In this document: positions 35,473 through 46,599 of the stretch, one piece after another
How positions within the stretch are numbered: position 1 is the stretch's first letter
How the letters are laid out: each line of letters opens with the position of its first letter
DNA from: Spirometra erinaceieuropaei
Taxonomy: Eukaryota > Platyhelminthes > Cestoda > Diphyllobothriidea > Diphyllobothriidae
Reading direction: 5' to 3'
NCBI GenBank assembly: GCA_902702965.1
Contig: CACRXP010000029.1
Coordinates: 752,697 to 816,696, forward strand
DNA length: 64,000 bases
Made by a program: the position numbers and the translations under genes
Notes under the pieces: generated by a model
Seen by the model: the letters and a program-made list of their open reading frames with translations, nothing else
Told to the model about the DNA's origin: nothing
Databases searched by the model: none

Positions 35473-35796
35473 TTGCTTCCGATGATTGGTAGTATCGTTT
35501 CGCGAAATTCCAAAAAGCGTTACCAAAGTGCTAATTGCACTTTCGTTCTCCCTTTCATAATAACTGGTCAAACGCTCAGCATGCGAGTCGCAGTTGTCGC
35601 CAGATGTATTTACACAGAAGGTACACTTGAAATCACGGTTTTCCCGGGTTTACCAAGACACGCGGCTTCTAGATGGGGCAGCCGATGCATTGACCAGCCG
35701 TGCGTTTTCCGCTTTCCCGTTTCCAATTTGAACGCTGCATGGAAGCGCAGCAATGTATTCTTCATTAAAGAAAGGCATTACCCATTCTGTCATTAA
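35473..35796 (+). other. Open frame kept in both tandem copies, unrecognised (copy A)
   Basis: A 107-codon frame (CTFVLPFIITGQTLSMRVAV in its middle) that is also open in copy B at 51,545-51,880. An acceptor-like TTGGTAG lies near its start and a GGTAAGG donor-like site after its stop. By my count most differences between copies change the amino acid, which argues against constraint. No domain recognised. Confidence 0.2.
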
Positions 35797-36289
35797 GGTA
35801 AGGCCAGACCTTAACGTTAAGTTTTGTCGGCTATGCTGCAAAATGAAATAATGCTGGAGTTTGTCAACCCGTGACACATCAGATGGTTTAGAAGACGTCA
35901 ATATGTTTAATAAGATTACTTCCATTACTCTTTTATCCCTTGAAATACTTGGGCACACATAAAATATTCACGGATTTCTCATTCGCTTTCCAGAAGTAGA
36001 GAACTATAAGGAGTGCAAAATAAACATTCTGTCCGTTTATCAATTAATCACATATAAGTTGGGAAAGTGTTTCCCTGCGTGTAAGAAAAAATACTATAAT
36101 CCGCACTCGCTCAATACGAACAGGCTTCATAGGCCGACTGCTGATTTAACTGTCAATTTAACTAGCGATCTCTTTTGAATATGAATTTTGACGCTGAATC
36201 CAATACGGCAGACATGGCGAACCTTTGATTTTTAATCTTAGCATACAATATGCGGGCTATGTCAACAATACTAATTAAGATTCTGCAAC

Positions 36290-37417
36290 GCGTTTCTGAA
36301 TGTACATATTTTTACGCGATATTGCAGTATTAATTATCGTACGGCATAATCCAAAGATATGGTAATCAGTTCAAACTACCAGATTCCGTATGCGCTTTAT
36401 CCAAACCCACTGCCTAAAATCGCGCTTGGTATATGAATTCTCCGTATTGATTTATGGTGCCGTTTTAGGCCATGGTGAACTTTATAAAACTATGCATTAA
36501 ACAAGTCTTTTTAGACTTTTTTGCCAAACGATTATATCTGAAACGGGTATCTGCAGAACTCATGATATTTTCGACTTTTCAAAACTTTAGAATCGACTTT
36601 TGTTTAGGGCTAATCAACTGAATGATCTATATTTTCCGAGTAAGAAACCAACGTGATTTTCTTTGTCCTTTTAAGAAGAAGTCATAAATAGCTCAGAAAT
36701 TTTTGTAATCAAGACCGAAAATGTTGTGTAATTGATAAGCGCCACTGTGAAAAAGAACGTAGGCAATGACGTAGGCTTGATCATTTGACTGTCTTTAAAA
36801 ACTTCACAAGCACTCTGCCCAAGCTAAGGAAGCTTAGTTTAGACTGCGTTGCTTCAGGCTAGCGATTCATTTTCAAGAAAGCATAAAAGCCGTAAATCAT
36901 AACTCTTTAGCCTGACGTCTGTACGATGAGACATCAGTGGGTGTCTTGGCATAGCAGGACTTTGTTTGATGCTACAAAGTGTTTTTCTCTACGTCTCTGG
37001 GGTGCGGGTGGTTTTTAATTGTCCTCCTCGTGCCGAGCGGGATTTTTGTTATTGCCTTAGATGAAAGGCACCGGTCGATATTTTCATGAGATTGCGACAG
37101 CCTTCTAAGTGAGCTGACGTGTAGCAACCGCCCGCGCAAAGCAACATTCAGCACGGAATGGGACCAAGTTTTGTGGGGTTTCTACCGGTAATCTTCCCGT
37201 TTTCGGCGCCAAAGTAGATTATTCCTAAGATTCCATGTGCTGTTGGGATGAATGGATTCTGACCACATAGTCTAGTCAATCATGCTTAATGGCCTAGGAA
37301 TATTATTTCGAAAATTTGTCAAGTCCGTGCAAATAAAAATTTCTGTGGAACGATCAATGGATCCTTACGTTTGCGAAGGTTTCCAAGAGGTGTATTAGTA
37401 TATAGCTGTTTTGATTA
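36290..37417. other. Spacer with a faint foldback arm (copy A)
   Basis: TTAATTATCGTACGGCATAA and TCCAAAGATATGG (36,340-36,370) resembles the foldback left arm, suggesting an old remnant. Otherwise no supported gene. Collinear with 52,380-53,500. Confidence 0.35.
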
Positions 37418-37903
37418 CTAACGAATAAATAATTCATCCGGCATAATATAATCACTTTCACCACATGCCCCACGAGCTGACGTATATTGAATTCTAAGAC
37501 GATTTGTCATCGTAGGACAGACATTTTGTGCATCGCAGGACATAAGTACAGGTCGAAACGAGCATATAAGACAAGGACCTATTAGCTCACCGAGGCAACA
37601 GGTCAATAATTGAAATATAGATGTCCGAATTAGGACGATTAGCTGTACCCCTGCAGAATAAGTGGCGCACAGATGTGATGGATATAGTGGGTCCAATTTA
37701 AAAATCATCGAAGAAAACTGTGCATCCGTCGGTTTCAGAAACTTACTAGCCGTAATTCCATACAGTGACAAAGGGCTTTTTTGTTTTAGAGTACGGTAAA
37801 AAAGGCTCACTTGGATGGAGTTGTAAAATAAATAACCATGCAGCATAATCCTACAGTGTTTCAGACTTGCTAGAGTGTCCGGTTTTGAATGCGCTTTTTT
37901 CAA
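37418..37903 (-). other. Cysteine-rich open frame, unrecognised (copy A)
   Basis: A 161-codon minus frame whose C-terminal half keeps seven cysteines (CCLGEL..CLIC..SCDAQNVC..GACGES) also present in the copy B frame at 53,503-53,865. Its N-terminal part overlaps the start of foldback FB9 and is unlikely to be coding. A donor-like GAAAGTGAGTAC exists only in copy B. Possibly an exon of an unknown secreted protein, or chance. Confidence 0.2.
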
Positions 37904-38430
37904 ACTCCTATGGAAACAGCACTCGATAAAATATGACTAGTTAATTTGCATGCAGGTTTACATTGATTTTAGGAAGTCATATAAATTTAAATGTTTTATA
38001 AGAAGAACGCAATTTAACATGCTTTCCTTCACTCATTTGAGGGAGAATGATGTTGGTCTCACAGCGTGTAGCCGAAGAAAGGGTATATTTAGCTTTTGAG
38101 CAAGTTTTCTTATTACCGGATAATTTTGAGCACTATCAGCCGCTGTATTGGCATTTACCGACTTCAAGGCAAGGTACATTTTTTTTCGCATAAAGGGATG
38201 CCTATATTTCCTTATGCCTTTAAGATTATGCCACAGAGCGTTCATAAAATACATAATGGATGAGAACAGTGCTGGGTTTTTCTTGATAAGCATTCAAAAA
38301 TGGACAAATACGATGCTGTATGAATGGACGTCGAACGGATTAAAATAATCCCACAATGTAAAACTTTTAAAAAACCTAAATCAACACTTTCCTTAAGTAT
38401 AAAATGTAATCCTCTACGAAGGAGTAAAGA
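37795..38430. mobile_element. Foldback element FB9 (type I-like), truncated, copy A
   Basis: The left arm segment GGAGTTGTAAAATAAATAACC and ATGCAGCATAATCCTACAGT, the inner GACTAGTTAATTTGCATGCA mark and the central segment are present. The right arm stops at about CCTTAAGTATAAAATGTAAT. Collinear with 53,885-54,510. Confidence 0.55.
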
Positions 38431-40672
38431 AAACACTCACCGCACGCTTGTGAACAAAGACATAACGTTCACCAATAGTTCAAACACAAACCACGTCCTT
38501 GTGATTGATGTGTTTTCTTATTTGGCTGGCGGACATAACCTGATGTTTTATATTTACAACTGCTGAAAATATAAAAGACAATGCCACAATGCCTTTCCAT
38601 TGCATGGCCGTGTTTTCTATTGAAACACATCGAACGCCGAATTTTGCATTTTTTGCGCCTTAAAAAATGTTTCTCTGTAATTCTACTGTATCTGGTCTTA
38701 TCCAAAGTGGATCATGGAGTTAAACGCTTTCATTAAATCATATGCACAAATAAGCTAGGTCGCAGGCGTTTTTCATATATCTACCCAATAGCTATAAAAA
38801 ACTTGTCTCGTTTGATGCATTGCGAGGAGTTGAGAGGCAATTTATTTAGTAATAACATCAGAGGATTCAAGGATGGTACTGGTAAATGGGCGGAATGACT
38901 AACCTCTCACTGTTTCAGCCAACATTTTGTTCATTCGGACTAGGACAAGCCGGTAAACCACCGGAATCTGGAAATGCCAATAAGTACCTGAGCACACACA
39001 AACAAGCATCAGACATAAACGGAGATAAGTTTGCGAAACTTGGGTTCCGTATTCAAGGCATAAGGACTTGTGATCCCTCGAACTGCCGTGGTATTACGCT
39101 GAGGCTTTGAACACATTTTGAAAGAGGAACGAAATCACGGAGACTGGTTATGGCGTTGGTGGTTTCACGCCGTCTAACGGTGCAGTGGACCGGTCGCGTC
39201 CACTGTGGGAATCAGGACATGCTAGCATTACGCGTGCTAACATGCGGATATAGCAATGCGATTGTTTACATAGCTTGCGTCCGAAAGCTATATATATCCC
39301 CAGTAGTTCTTCACCGTCTCCTCGCACACCAAGGCCATAATAAACCTGCATATTTTAAACGGCCATTTCATACTCTTGGTCACACAACTTGAAAACTACC
39401 AATCTATATTTCCCTCAAGCCGGACGAGTTGTCTGCGTTTCGGTCCTTGTATTCGCAAAACCATCAAAATTTCAGATTTGCTGGCATAAACTCTTAGAAG
39501 TTTAACCTGAAGAAAATGTTTGCATTTGACCAGCGCCTCAGTAGTCGGAATCCAAACAAGGTACATTTACATTACTATCTCATAAACCTAGAATAACCTC
39601 CAGGTCCCACTACATTCCGAGTCAATTCGCCCTATTCTTTTCAATCCTTGACTAAACCCTTGTCAATTTTTGTTCAGTGAGCGTCTCCTTCCCATCGTTT
39701 GCGGAATTCCTTCCATTCCATTGGAGGCATCATTGCTGAGGTTGTAAAAGCGTTTATCAGAACACAGCGTTGACCCTCTTAAAGTGGATCCATATCACAT
39801 CGAGGTTGCTGACTTTTCCACAATTTCGTCAGTTAGACCAAGCATCTACTTTTAGTTCAGCTCGAGGTTGACTATTCCACCTCGAAGGGAGAGTATAAAT
39901 CTGCTGACCTGTCGTCTGAATTGCTGTAATTCGACGCTGAATCATCTGGCGGAAAGGCATTTAAATGTATTGCCAGCGGAAATCTGCTGTCGGAGTTGAA
40001 GCTCACTTCTGGAGGCGTCATCCATAAGTCCAGCGCCCATTATACCCAGTCAAGTCTGGACGTATTCTGTGTGCATAATCGCATTTATTGTTTATTAGTC
40101 TAGGGAAACTACTTCTTTCGCAATAGGTCTTTGTCGAAGGCCATTCTGCAACACCTCTCTCGGCAATAAACCTTTCATCTCTGGTGCCCACACCAGGAAT
40201 TACATGATCACGGCGCCCGGCCACAAAACAAGAAAAATGGCAGTCCCGCTGATGGTTACTCGCAGGCGCCCACAAACTCCACTATCAGCCGAGCAAGCGG
40301 ACACTGACTGCTTTTCATGTGACGCTTTTTCATTCACAAACAGATACGCGTTCAGGCTGAGGTTTTGTGTAGAACGCACACCTTATGCTGGCCTCTTCTT
40401 CTTTTCCCTCGAAGGCGTAACTGCACCGTAATTATTTTGGCGCTGTGAGTTCTATCACTTCTTAAGACTGAACAATTTTCGCTTAATATCCTTTCCACAT
40501 TTTGGCGTTCTGTCAATTGTCCACTATCAAACTGACATACGATAACCTAAAAAACTATTCAACAAACCCTTTGAAGACTGAAAGAACGAACACTATTCAA
40601 ATACAGATTTTAATGACAAAATATAAGGAATGCTTAACACTGTTCTCGACTGGCCTATGTTTTGCTTGCCTT
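38431..40672. other. Unassigned spacer (copy A)
   Basis: Collinear with 54,511-56,891. It contains an imperfect palindrome CATGCTAGCA..TGCTAACATG at about 39,219-39,245 that is retained in copy B. Copy B has an extra 124 bp corresponding to about 39,533. The part nearest the gene (about 40,430-40,672) is its 3' flank and shares GGCGCTGTGAGTTC with the flanks of copies 1 and 2, inverted. No other gene supported. Confidence 0.45.
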
Positions 40673-42170
40673 TTAAAGTGTATACAGGACAGTCACGCTT
40701 ATGAGCAAGGCGCTCCATTTTGCATGTTCCAACGCTCCTGATGCTTTGGATGTCTTCGGCCACTGAAGTAAATGTGTTTGCATCATCAAAATGGGTGCAT
40801 TGCTGCTAGGTGTGAAATCGTACGTAGGTGAGTTTCCAGCATTGTCTGTCAAGGAGAATGATAGACGTTGCGTCGCCATACGTCCTGTAACTCTCATGAT
40901 TTTGTACTGTCCACCGTTAACTCGTTCTAAAAATGTAAACTGGAGGTAAATACTTTTGGCGCTTCTTTGTCCAATTAAGTGGAAAGTAATTTACCATTCG
41001 GAATAACTATTTCCAGGCCTGTCCCAGTTGAAGGCGAGCCATATTTGCTGATGTTTCCCATGAGTTTAAATTCCTGAAAACAATCAAAACTGCTTAAGTT
41101 AAAATCTTCTGGGGCAGTGAATTTTCGAACCGCAGACTGACTAAGTTAAAACGCATTGTTTCAAATCAGTTAGATAAATATGAAATTTATTTGTTCTTCC
41201 ATTACCTTTACATTTTCATCCAAGATCACGCCAAATGAATTCTCATTGAACGATTTGAAGATAACAGGTTTTATGAACTGGACGCCACGAAGGTCTACGA
41301 ATGTAACAGGGAGATAAGTTAATAGGTTTTAATTTCCTTGATTAACGAACAGATTTATGGAGCTTGTTTTTAGAGACAAGTTCTAACTTTCAAGGTTTTG
41401 GCAAGTGCAGTATTATTTAAAACATACCTGGAATAAATTCACCCTCATTCACTATGACGATTGCGATTGGAGCTCGGTCAGATGCTTCGGGCGTGAGAAT
41501 TACCGCAGAGTAGTTTGCGTGACTGTCGGCCTTGATCATAAAACTCCTCTTTTCTTTAATGGAGAAGTCAATAAAAGGTCACAAACGAAAGTATAATTGG
41601 GCTGACTAGGTTACAGGCTTGTGGCTTGAGAAACGATTACAAATTATTATTATGTGCAAATACTATAGTTGTAAGTGGTCTTATTGCGATCTAATTTACA
41701 TTCCACTCCTAGTCTACATTCAAAGATATATCTTGTTCACTTTGAATTATATAGTACCTGTCTAGGATGGCGTTATGATGTCGACATTCGAGAACGTTGA
41801 AATGAAGAAGAACAATAAAAGAGGTTCAGCAACACACCTGGGTAAAATTCTACACAATTAGTCGGAGGTTGACATGGACGTTGTGCCGTTCCCTGCACAA
41901 ATCCGGAAGTCGACGAATGAAACTACGAGAAAGAAATTGTGTAAACATGTTTTATTTTAGAGGTTTCAAATTAGTTAGCAGTTATTAAATCACATACCAC
42001 ATAGGAAGAATCAATCGCGAAAAGATAGTCGATGTTGGTGTCTTGCTGAACAGCTAGAAGACGTCCCTCTTAAAGCGTGTGAAGGTAATGTTTGAATTTC
42101 TTAACTTACGGCAGTTGCAGGGTCGGAAATTTAAAAAGACCAGAGCAGTCAATGATGGCAGAAGAAACAT
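40673..42170 (-). CDS. Secreted, GPI-type surface protein, unrecognised family (copy 3)
   Basis: Complete on the minus strand. Exons 1-7: 42110-42170, 41998-42068, 41838-41892, 41428-41553, 41206-41294, 40995-41073 and 40673-40926; 244 codons with the phases of copy 1. Signal peptide MFLLPSLTALVFLN; C18 and C20; D40-S41-S42 at the end of DYLFAIDSS; C51 and C57; exon 5 GVQFIKPVIFKSFNENSF; exon 6 LMGNISKYGSPSTGTG. The C-terminus is SGALEHAKWSALLISVTVLY plus two residues, a GPI-type tail. Intron 1 is 41 nt and intron 3 is 284 nt. Roughly a third of residues differ from copy 1, while copy 4 is nearly identical. No lesion is visible, so it should be functional. Expected at the cell surface; function unknown. 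Confidence 0.85.
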
Positions 42171-42259
42171 TGGATGTTGCTCAAACTAAAATGTCAGTCG
42201 GCACGAAATTAAAACCGTTGGGTAGACGGAAATATATGGTCCTTCTGCTTTTAGCAGAT

Positions 42260-42268
42260 CTATTTATA
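42260..42268 (-). promoter_or_regulatory. TATA box of copy 3
   Basis: TATAAATAG on the minus strand, about 90 bp before the ATG at 42,170, followed by ATCTGCTAAAAG as in copies 1 and 4. An AG-ending pyrimidine-rich stretch (ACATTTTAG) 16 nt before the ATG is also conserved and could be a cis- or trans-splice acceptor. Confidence 0.55.
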
Positions 42269-43084
42269 CTGCCGTGAGAGGAGCACTAGTGGAAAGTGTG
42301 CCTGGTGTAGGCAAGGCCGTCTTCTACCATATGCGGAGCGCATTGTTTTTACGGTTGTTTTGCATCGCCTCATGCGCACCAATAATAGGACAACGGAAAT
42401 TCCTTGACCATGAACACCCCACCGGCGGTGGTCGTGATAGCGTGCATGTGATGGTGTGAAATTGCGCTGACATCATGCTAATGCCCTCGTGGAGGCCACA
42501 GTACGAGCAACGAGAAAGGGGCTGCATCACGCATGATTATTGATCGTAGGTCTGGAGCGGAATTAGCGCAAATTTAAACGTTTTGTGTACATGCCAATTT
42601 AAAGCTGATTTATAAATTCTGTGCATGTTCCCTAATTCACCGGGAGCGCTAAATTAATTTAATGACCCTTGCTGGATCGCGGCGATTGCTTTCCAAGACT
42701 CCTGCGAAAAGCGAAAGTCCGCCAATTAAATATCGTGCGTTTTGTGGCGATTTTTACATACTTTACACCCTTATACACCATCGTGCACCCTTCAAACACT
42801 TTTTACACGGTTATACAGCATAAACCCCTTACAGTCGCGTAGATACTAGATAACATTCATTGAAATTATGTAGTTGTTCATACCTTGTATCTACTACTCA
42901 CAGCTATATGTGTGTATATCTTCAAGTAGTTTTATTTATTACACAGTACAGTTATAAATGCAATGCAATAGTACATATTTGAAAAACTACAATCGTCGAC
43001 TTAATGTTCAGAAAAATATCTTGCCAAAACACCCGAGGAAACACATAACAGAAACGCGAACCAACTTACATTCCGCGTTATATA
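42269..43084. other. Upstream flank of copy 3
   Basis: No supported gene. It has repeated TTACAC motifs (42,757-42,822: TACACCCTTATACACCATCG and TTTTTACACGGTTATACAGC). Collinear with 58,489-59,310. Confidence 0.4.
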
Positions 43085-44045
43085 CAGTGTGTGAGCGATG
43101 TCACGAAATGTTGGCCGAAATTTAGAAATGCCCTTTCGATTTGGAGGGAGTACTAAGGTGGAGCTGTAACACTGATTAGCATGCAGCATAATCCTGTAGT
43201 ATTTCGTGCTCGCCAGGATGTCGGTTTTTCGATGCATTTCTTTTCGTCCTACTACAGAAACCACATTCATAAAAAATGAATACTGAATTGGCATGCCATT
43301 TTTACATTGATTTTCGATGGTCTTAAAAAGTCAAACATGTTTTATAGAAAATATGCATAAGAATACGGTTTCTTTTACCCGTTTTGTAGAAAATCGCATT
43401 GTCCCAAAATATCATACCCGAGGATAGTGTATATTTACGTTTTGTAACAGCTTCTTAGTGTGGGATTTTTTAGATCTGCGATGCCAATACACACAACATC
43501 GCATATGTCCGTTTATCAATGCTCCTCATGAAATGCCCAACATAGTCCGCATCCATTACAACATTTTAGAAATTCATAAATATCTTCTTAGAGGCATAGA
43601 GGAATATGTGATGTTCTTTACTCGGAAGTATAAACCTTTTAGTGTGAATTCACTAAATGCCAACGCTGATCAGGCTCAAAATTATTCAGGAACTTAAAAA
43701 CATTTTTCCCTGGTATAAAATGTTACGACATTGTGATTTTCCATTAAACACGTAGAAGAGGGCATATGTTGGTGCATGTTCTACAAAACGTATATGTGAA
43801 TTTATATGACCATCGAAAAGTAATGTGAAAGGTGAGTGCTAATTCAGTAGTCATTGTTACCGTGTGCATTTGCTGCAGGAAGCCGTAAAGATGTGTATTT
43901 AAAAGCCGACACCCTGACAAGCACGAAATACTACAGGACTATGTGGCATGCTAATAAATAACGCAGTTTCACTGTTGTAAGTATATTAAATCGTGCAGGC
44001 ATTGCAGAATTTTGGCCAAAATTTCATGAGGGCGGTCACGATCTG
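43085..44045. mobile_element. Foldback element FB10 (type I), copy A
   Basis: Complete: TA then CAGTGTGTGAGCGATGTCACG at the left, GAGGGCGGTCACGATCTG then TA at the right, 961 bp. The copy B equivalent at 59,311-60,271 has the same length and TA flanks, so it was present before the tandem duplication. Confidence 0.75.
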
Positions 44046-44347
44046 TATCTAGGCATGCGTGGATTGACGATCCGCGATAGAGTGAAGCCGTGAAAGTCAG
44101 AGAAGGAGCTAGCGAACGATTACTGCACTTGACTTGCAATCCAGATTAGGCAGGCTACTGTGCAGTGGCAAGTGGAATTTTAATTGACGAGTCATTTTTC
44201 ACTTCTCACATCCACGAAACTCACGATTATGTCTGCATCGTAAGCTGCCAAATTGCATTCACATAGTAGGAGGTTTCTCTACCCTCACCCGCATGTCAAT
44301 GTGTTATCACATGAATTCCCCTGCCTTGCAGTACGCTGAAATCTGTT

Positions 44348-45086
44348 GAAACACATCTAAAAAGTACGTTTAAATATGCTGGCATTAACAAAACTGTTAA
44401 CACCGTTATAACATTCTACGTCTAAAAATAAAATTAACGACGACGTAGATTTTCCTAATTGGAGTTAACAAATGCTCCTCCGGCCTGCCGATGATCTTAG
44501 GCGTTAACCCTGATATTCAACGAGGCGTCTTCATCGTAGCTAATAAAATATTCACGAAATGCGTCACGTTTTAATTTAAGAGTTATTTTTTTCTCCTTTT
44601 TAGCCCTTTTTAGTCCGTATTTTCGCTGCCAAAAAATCTTACCTCAAGCCTTGATAGGACTCCAGAGTGTCTTTATTAAAAGACGTCAAAAAAGGAGTGT
44701 TTTATCCTCTGATCCGTGGCCGTGAGTATGGTTTCTGTATTATTCTGCTGGAGACTCGGTTAATGAAATCTGTGAAAACAAACCTAAATAGTGGTTTAAA
44801 ATGCGCTGACAATAACAAATACTGCTAAGGCCGTTATAACATCCTACGCGTAAAGATGCAATTAACGACGACGTAGGTTTTCCTGCTCTTCCGGCTTGCC
44901 GATGCTGCTAGGTGTCAACCGTGATATCTAACAGTGTGTCATCATCGTAGCCAAGGCTGTATTCACGCAATGCGTCGCTTGTTATTTTGACAGTTGTTTT
45001 TTGCTCGGTTTTAGTCCACTGCGTTCGTCCCTCTCGCATCCCGAGTCACGGTTACAGGACTTCCTACTGGCGCTGCCAAGAAGTGA
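44348..45086. repeat. Local direct duplication (two units of about 300 bp), copy A
   Basis: Unit 1 (44,348-44,650) and unit 2 (44,775-45,086) share CGTTATAACAT(T/C)CTACG, TTAACGACGACGTAG, TGCCGATG..CT.AGG.GT.AACC, TCATCGTAGC and TTCACG(A/C)AATGCGTC in the same order. Unit 1 lost roughly 45 bp that copy B retains (61,060-61,115). This is older than the 16-kb event since both tandem copies have it. No coding frame. Confidence 0.6.
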
Positions 45087-45088
45087 TA

Positions 45089-46060
45089 CTGTAGGTGGAC
45101 TAACTCGTGAAATGTCAAACGGAATTCAGAAATGCGTTTTCGTTTAGAAAAGATTATTTATGTGGGGTTGTAGAACTAATCATTGTCCAGCGCAGGTCTA
45201 TAATACTTTAGTTATCTCAGGATGACGGCTTCGGAACGAGCGTCTTATCATCTGCATGGAGAAACTGTACTCTGCTAAAGGGGCTGCTTGTTCGCCATGC
45301 AATTTTTTCATTTAGTGTCGATGTGCATAAACATTTAATCATGTTTCATAGATGTTATTCATAAAAATATGCATTATTGTGCTCATTCAGTAGAAACGCA
45401 TGTAATCTTTCAAATTTATGCTCGACAAAAATGGTGTTATTCGGTTTTAAAGACGTTTCTAATTGTGGGGTTTTTTACTTCTATGAAATGGCCATTCATA
45501 AAACTTCATTGCTCTACATTTACTAATGTGGCTTATGAAGTCAACAATATGGCACTGATCCACTACTAAGTTCTATGAACCCTATATGGTCTCCTCAGAA
45601 TACCTTGTAGATATATAGAGATTTCTGTACGCAGAAGATATGTGGTTTGTAGTTTGGAAACCCTGCAACGGCAGATAGGGTTCAAAATTATTCGGGATTT
45701 GGAAAGATTTTTCAAAACCAAATTGTAATATTTTTTCGAGTATAAACTTCGAAGACAAAATCATTTTTACCGAATGAGTAGAAGAGGGAATATTGCTATA
45801 CATATTTTCTATGAAATATAATCAAATTTTTAAGGGCCTCGAAAATAAATGAGAAAAATTTATGACGTAAGTACTCATTTTTTGCATGGTTTGACTTTTG
45901 CCTGCAACCGAAAAGAAGTTTGCTAGAAAGCCGGCATCCCGAAGTAACTAGATTATTATAGAATAAGGTTGTACGGTCACAACTTTTACAACGCAACTTG
46001 ATTAGTCCTTTCGAAAGGAAAACGCATTTCGGAATTTAGTTTAATATTTCGCGAGTGAAC
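45089..46060. mobile_element. Foldback element FB11 (type II), copy A
   Basis: The left terminus CTGTAGGTGGACTAACTCGTG after TA, right end GGAATTTAGTTTAATATTTC GCGAG; the outermost right bases are degraded. Long inverted arms with AAAGCCGGCATCCCGAAGTA on the right. Collinear with 61,582-62,563. Confidence 0.65.
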
Positions 46061-46599
46061 GTAACTAATGCACCTTGGGAATTGAAAGGATTGCAGTTAG
46101 TCTTTATTTGGAAGACGTTCGTAGAGGTGTTTTGTATCTTCTGCTCCGTGACCTTCCTGTAAGACGACCAGTTACTACGGTGAATTATGATGTTTGCATT
46201 CGTGCGTTTATTTCTGAATACTGATGGCATTTCACATTGCTTGAGACTGCATATTGAACTGTGCGCGTCCATAAAATATCATGTTATATTTCACACGTTT
46301 TGTACAGCATTTGCGTCGTAGTAGGTAGCCGTACTTTATTAGGCCATTGGTCAGTGCATTTGGAAGTAAACGTCACCATAGTTGAATCGGGCATGCTTAG
46401 TATCTTCGCCCTCGCCACACCTTCTCTTTGATGGATTTCAGCTCAAATGCTCATAGCGAAATTCTGGCCGTGCTTGAAAATGTATGTTTCGAAAGATTAA
46501 CTCTAAGTTTGCGCATTAGATTCCATGGAAATTAAAGAAGACCTCAAACGTCTTTTAAAGTATAAGATTGCAAGAACCGCTTGCAAGGCACTGGAAACG

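Noticed and set aside
39148..39351. 67-codon minus frame nearly identical at 55,243-55,446
   Set aside because: Open in both copies only because they are recent duplicates. No support for coding.
46036..46272. 78-codon minus frame conserved at 62,539-62,775
   Set aside because: Conservation is explained by the tandem duplication. No signal, domain or splice evidence.
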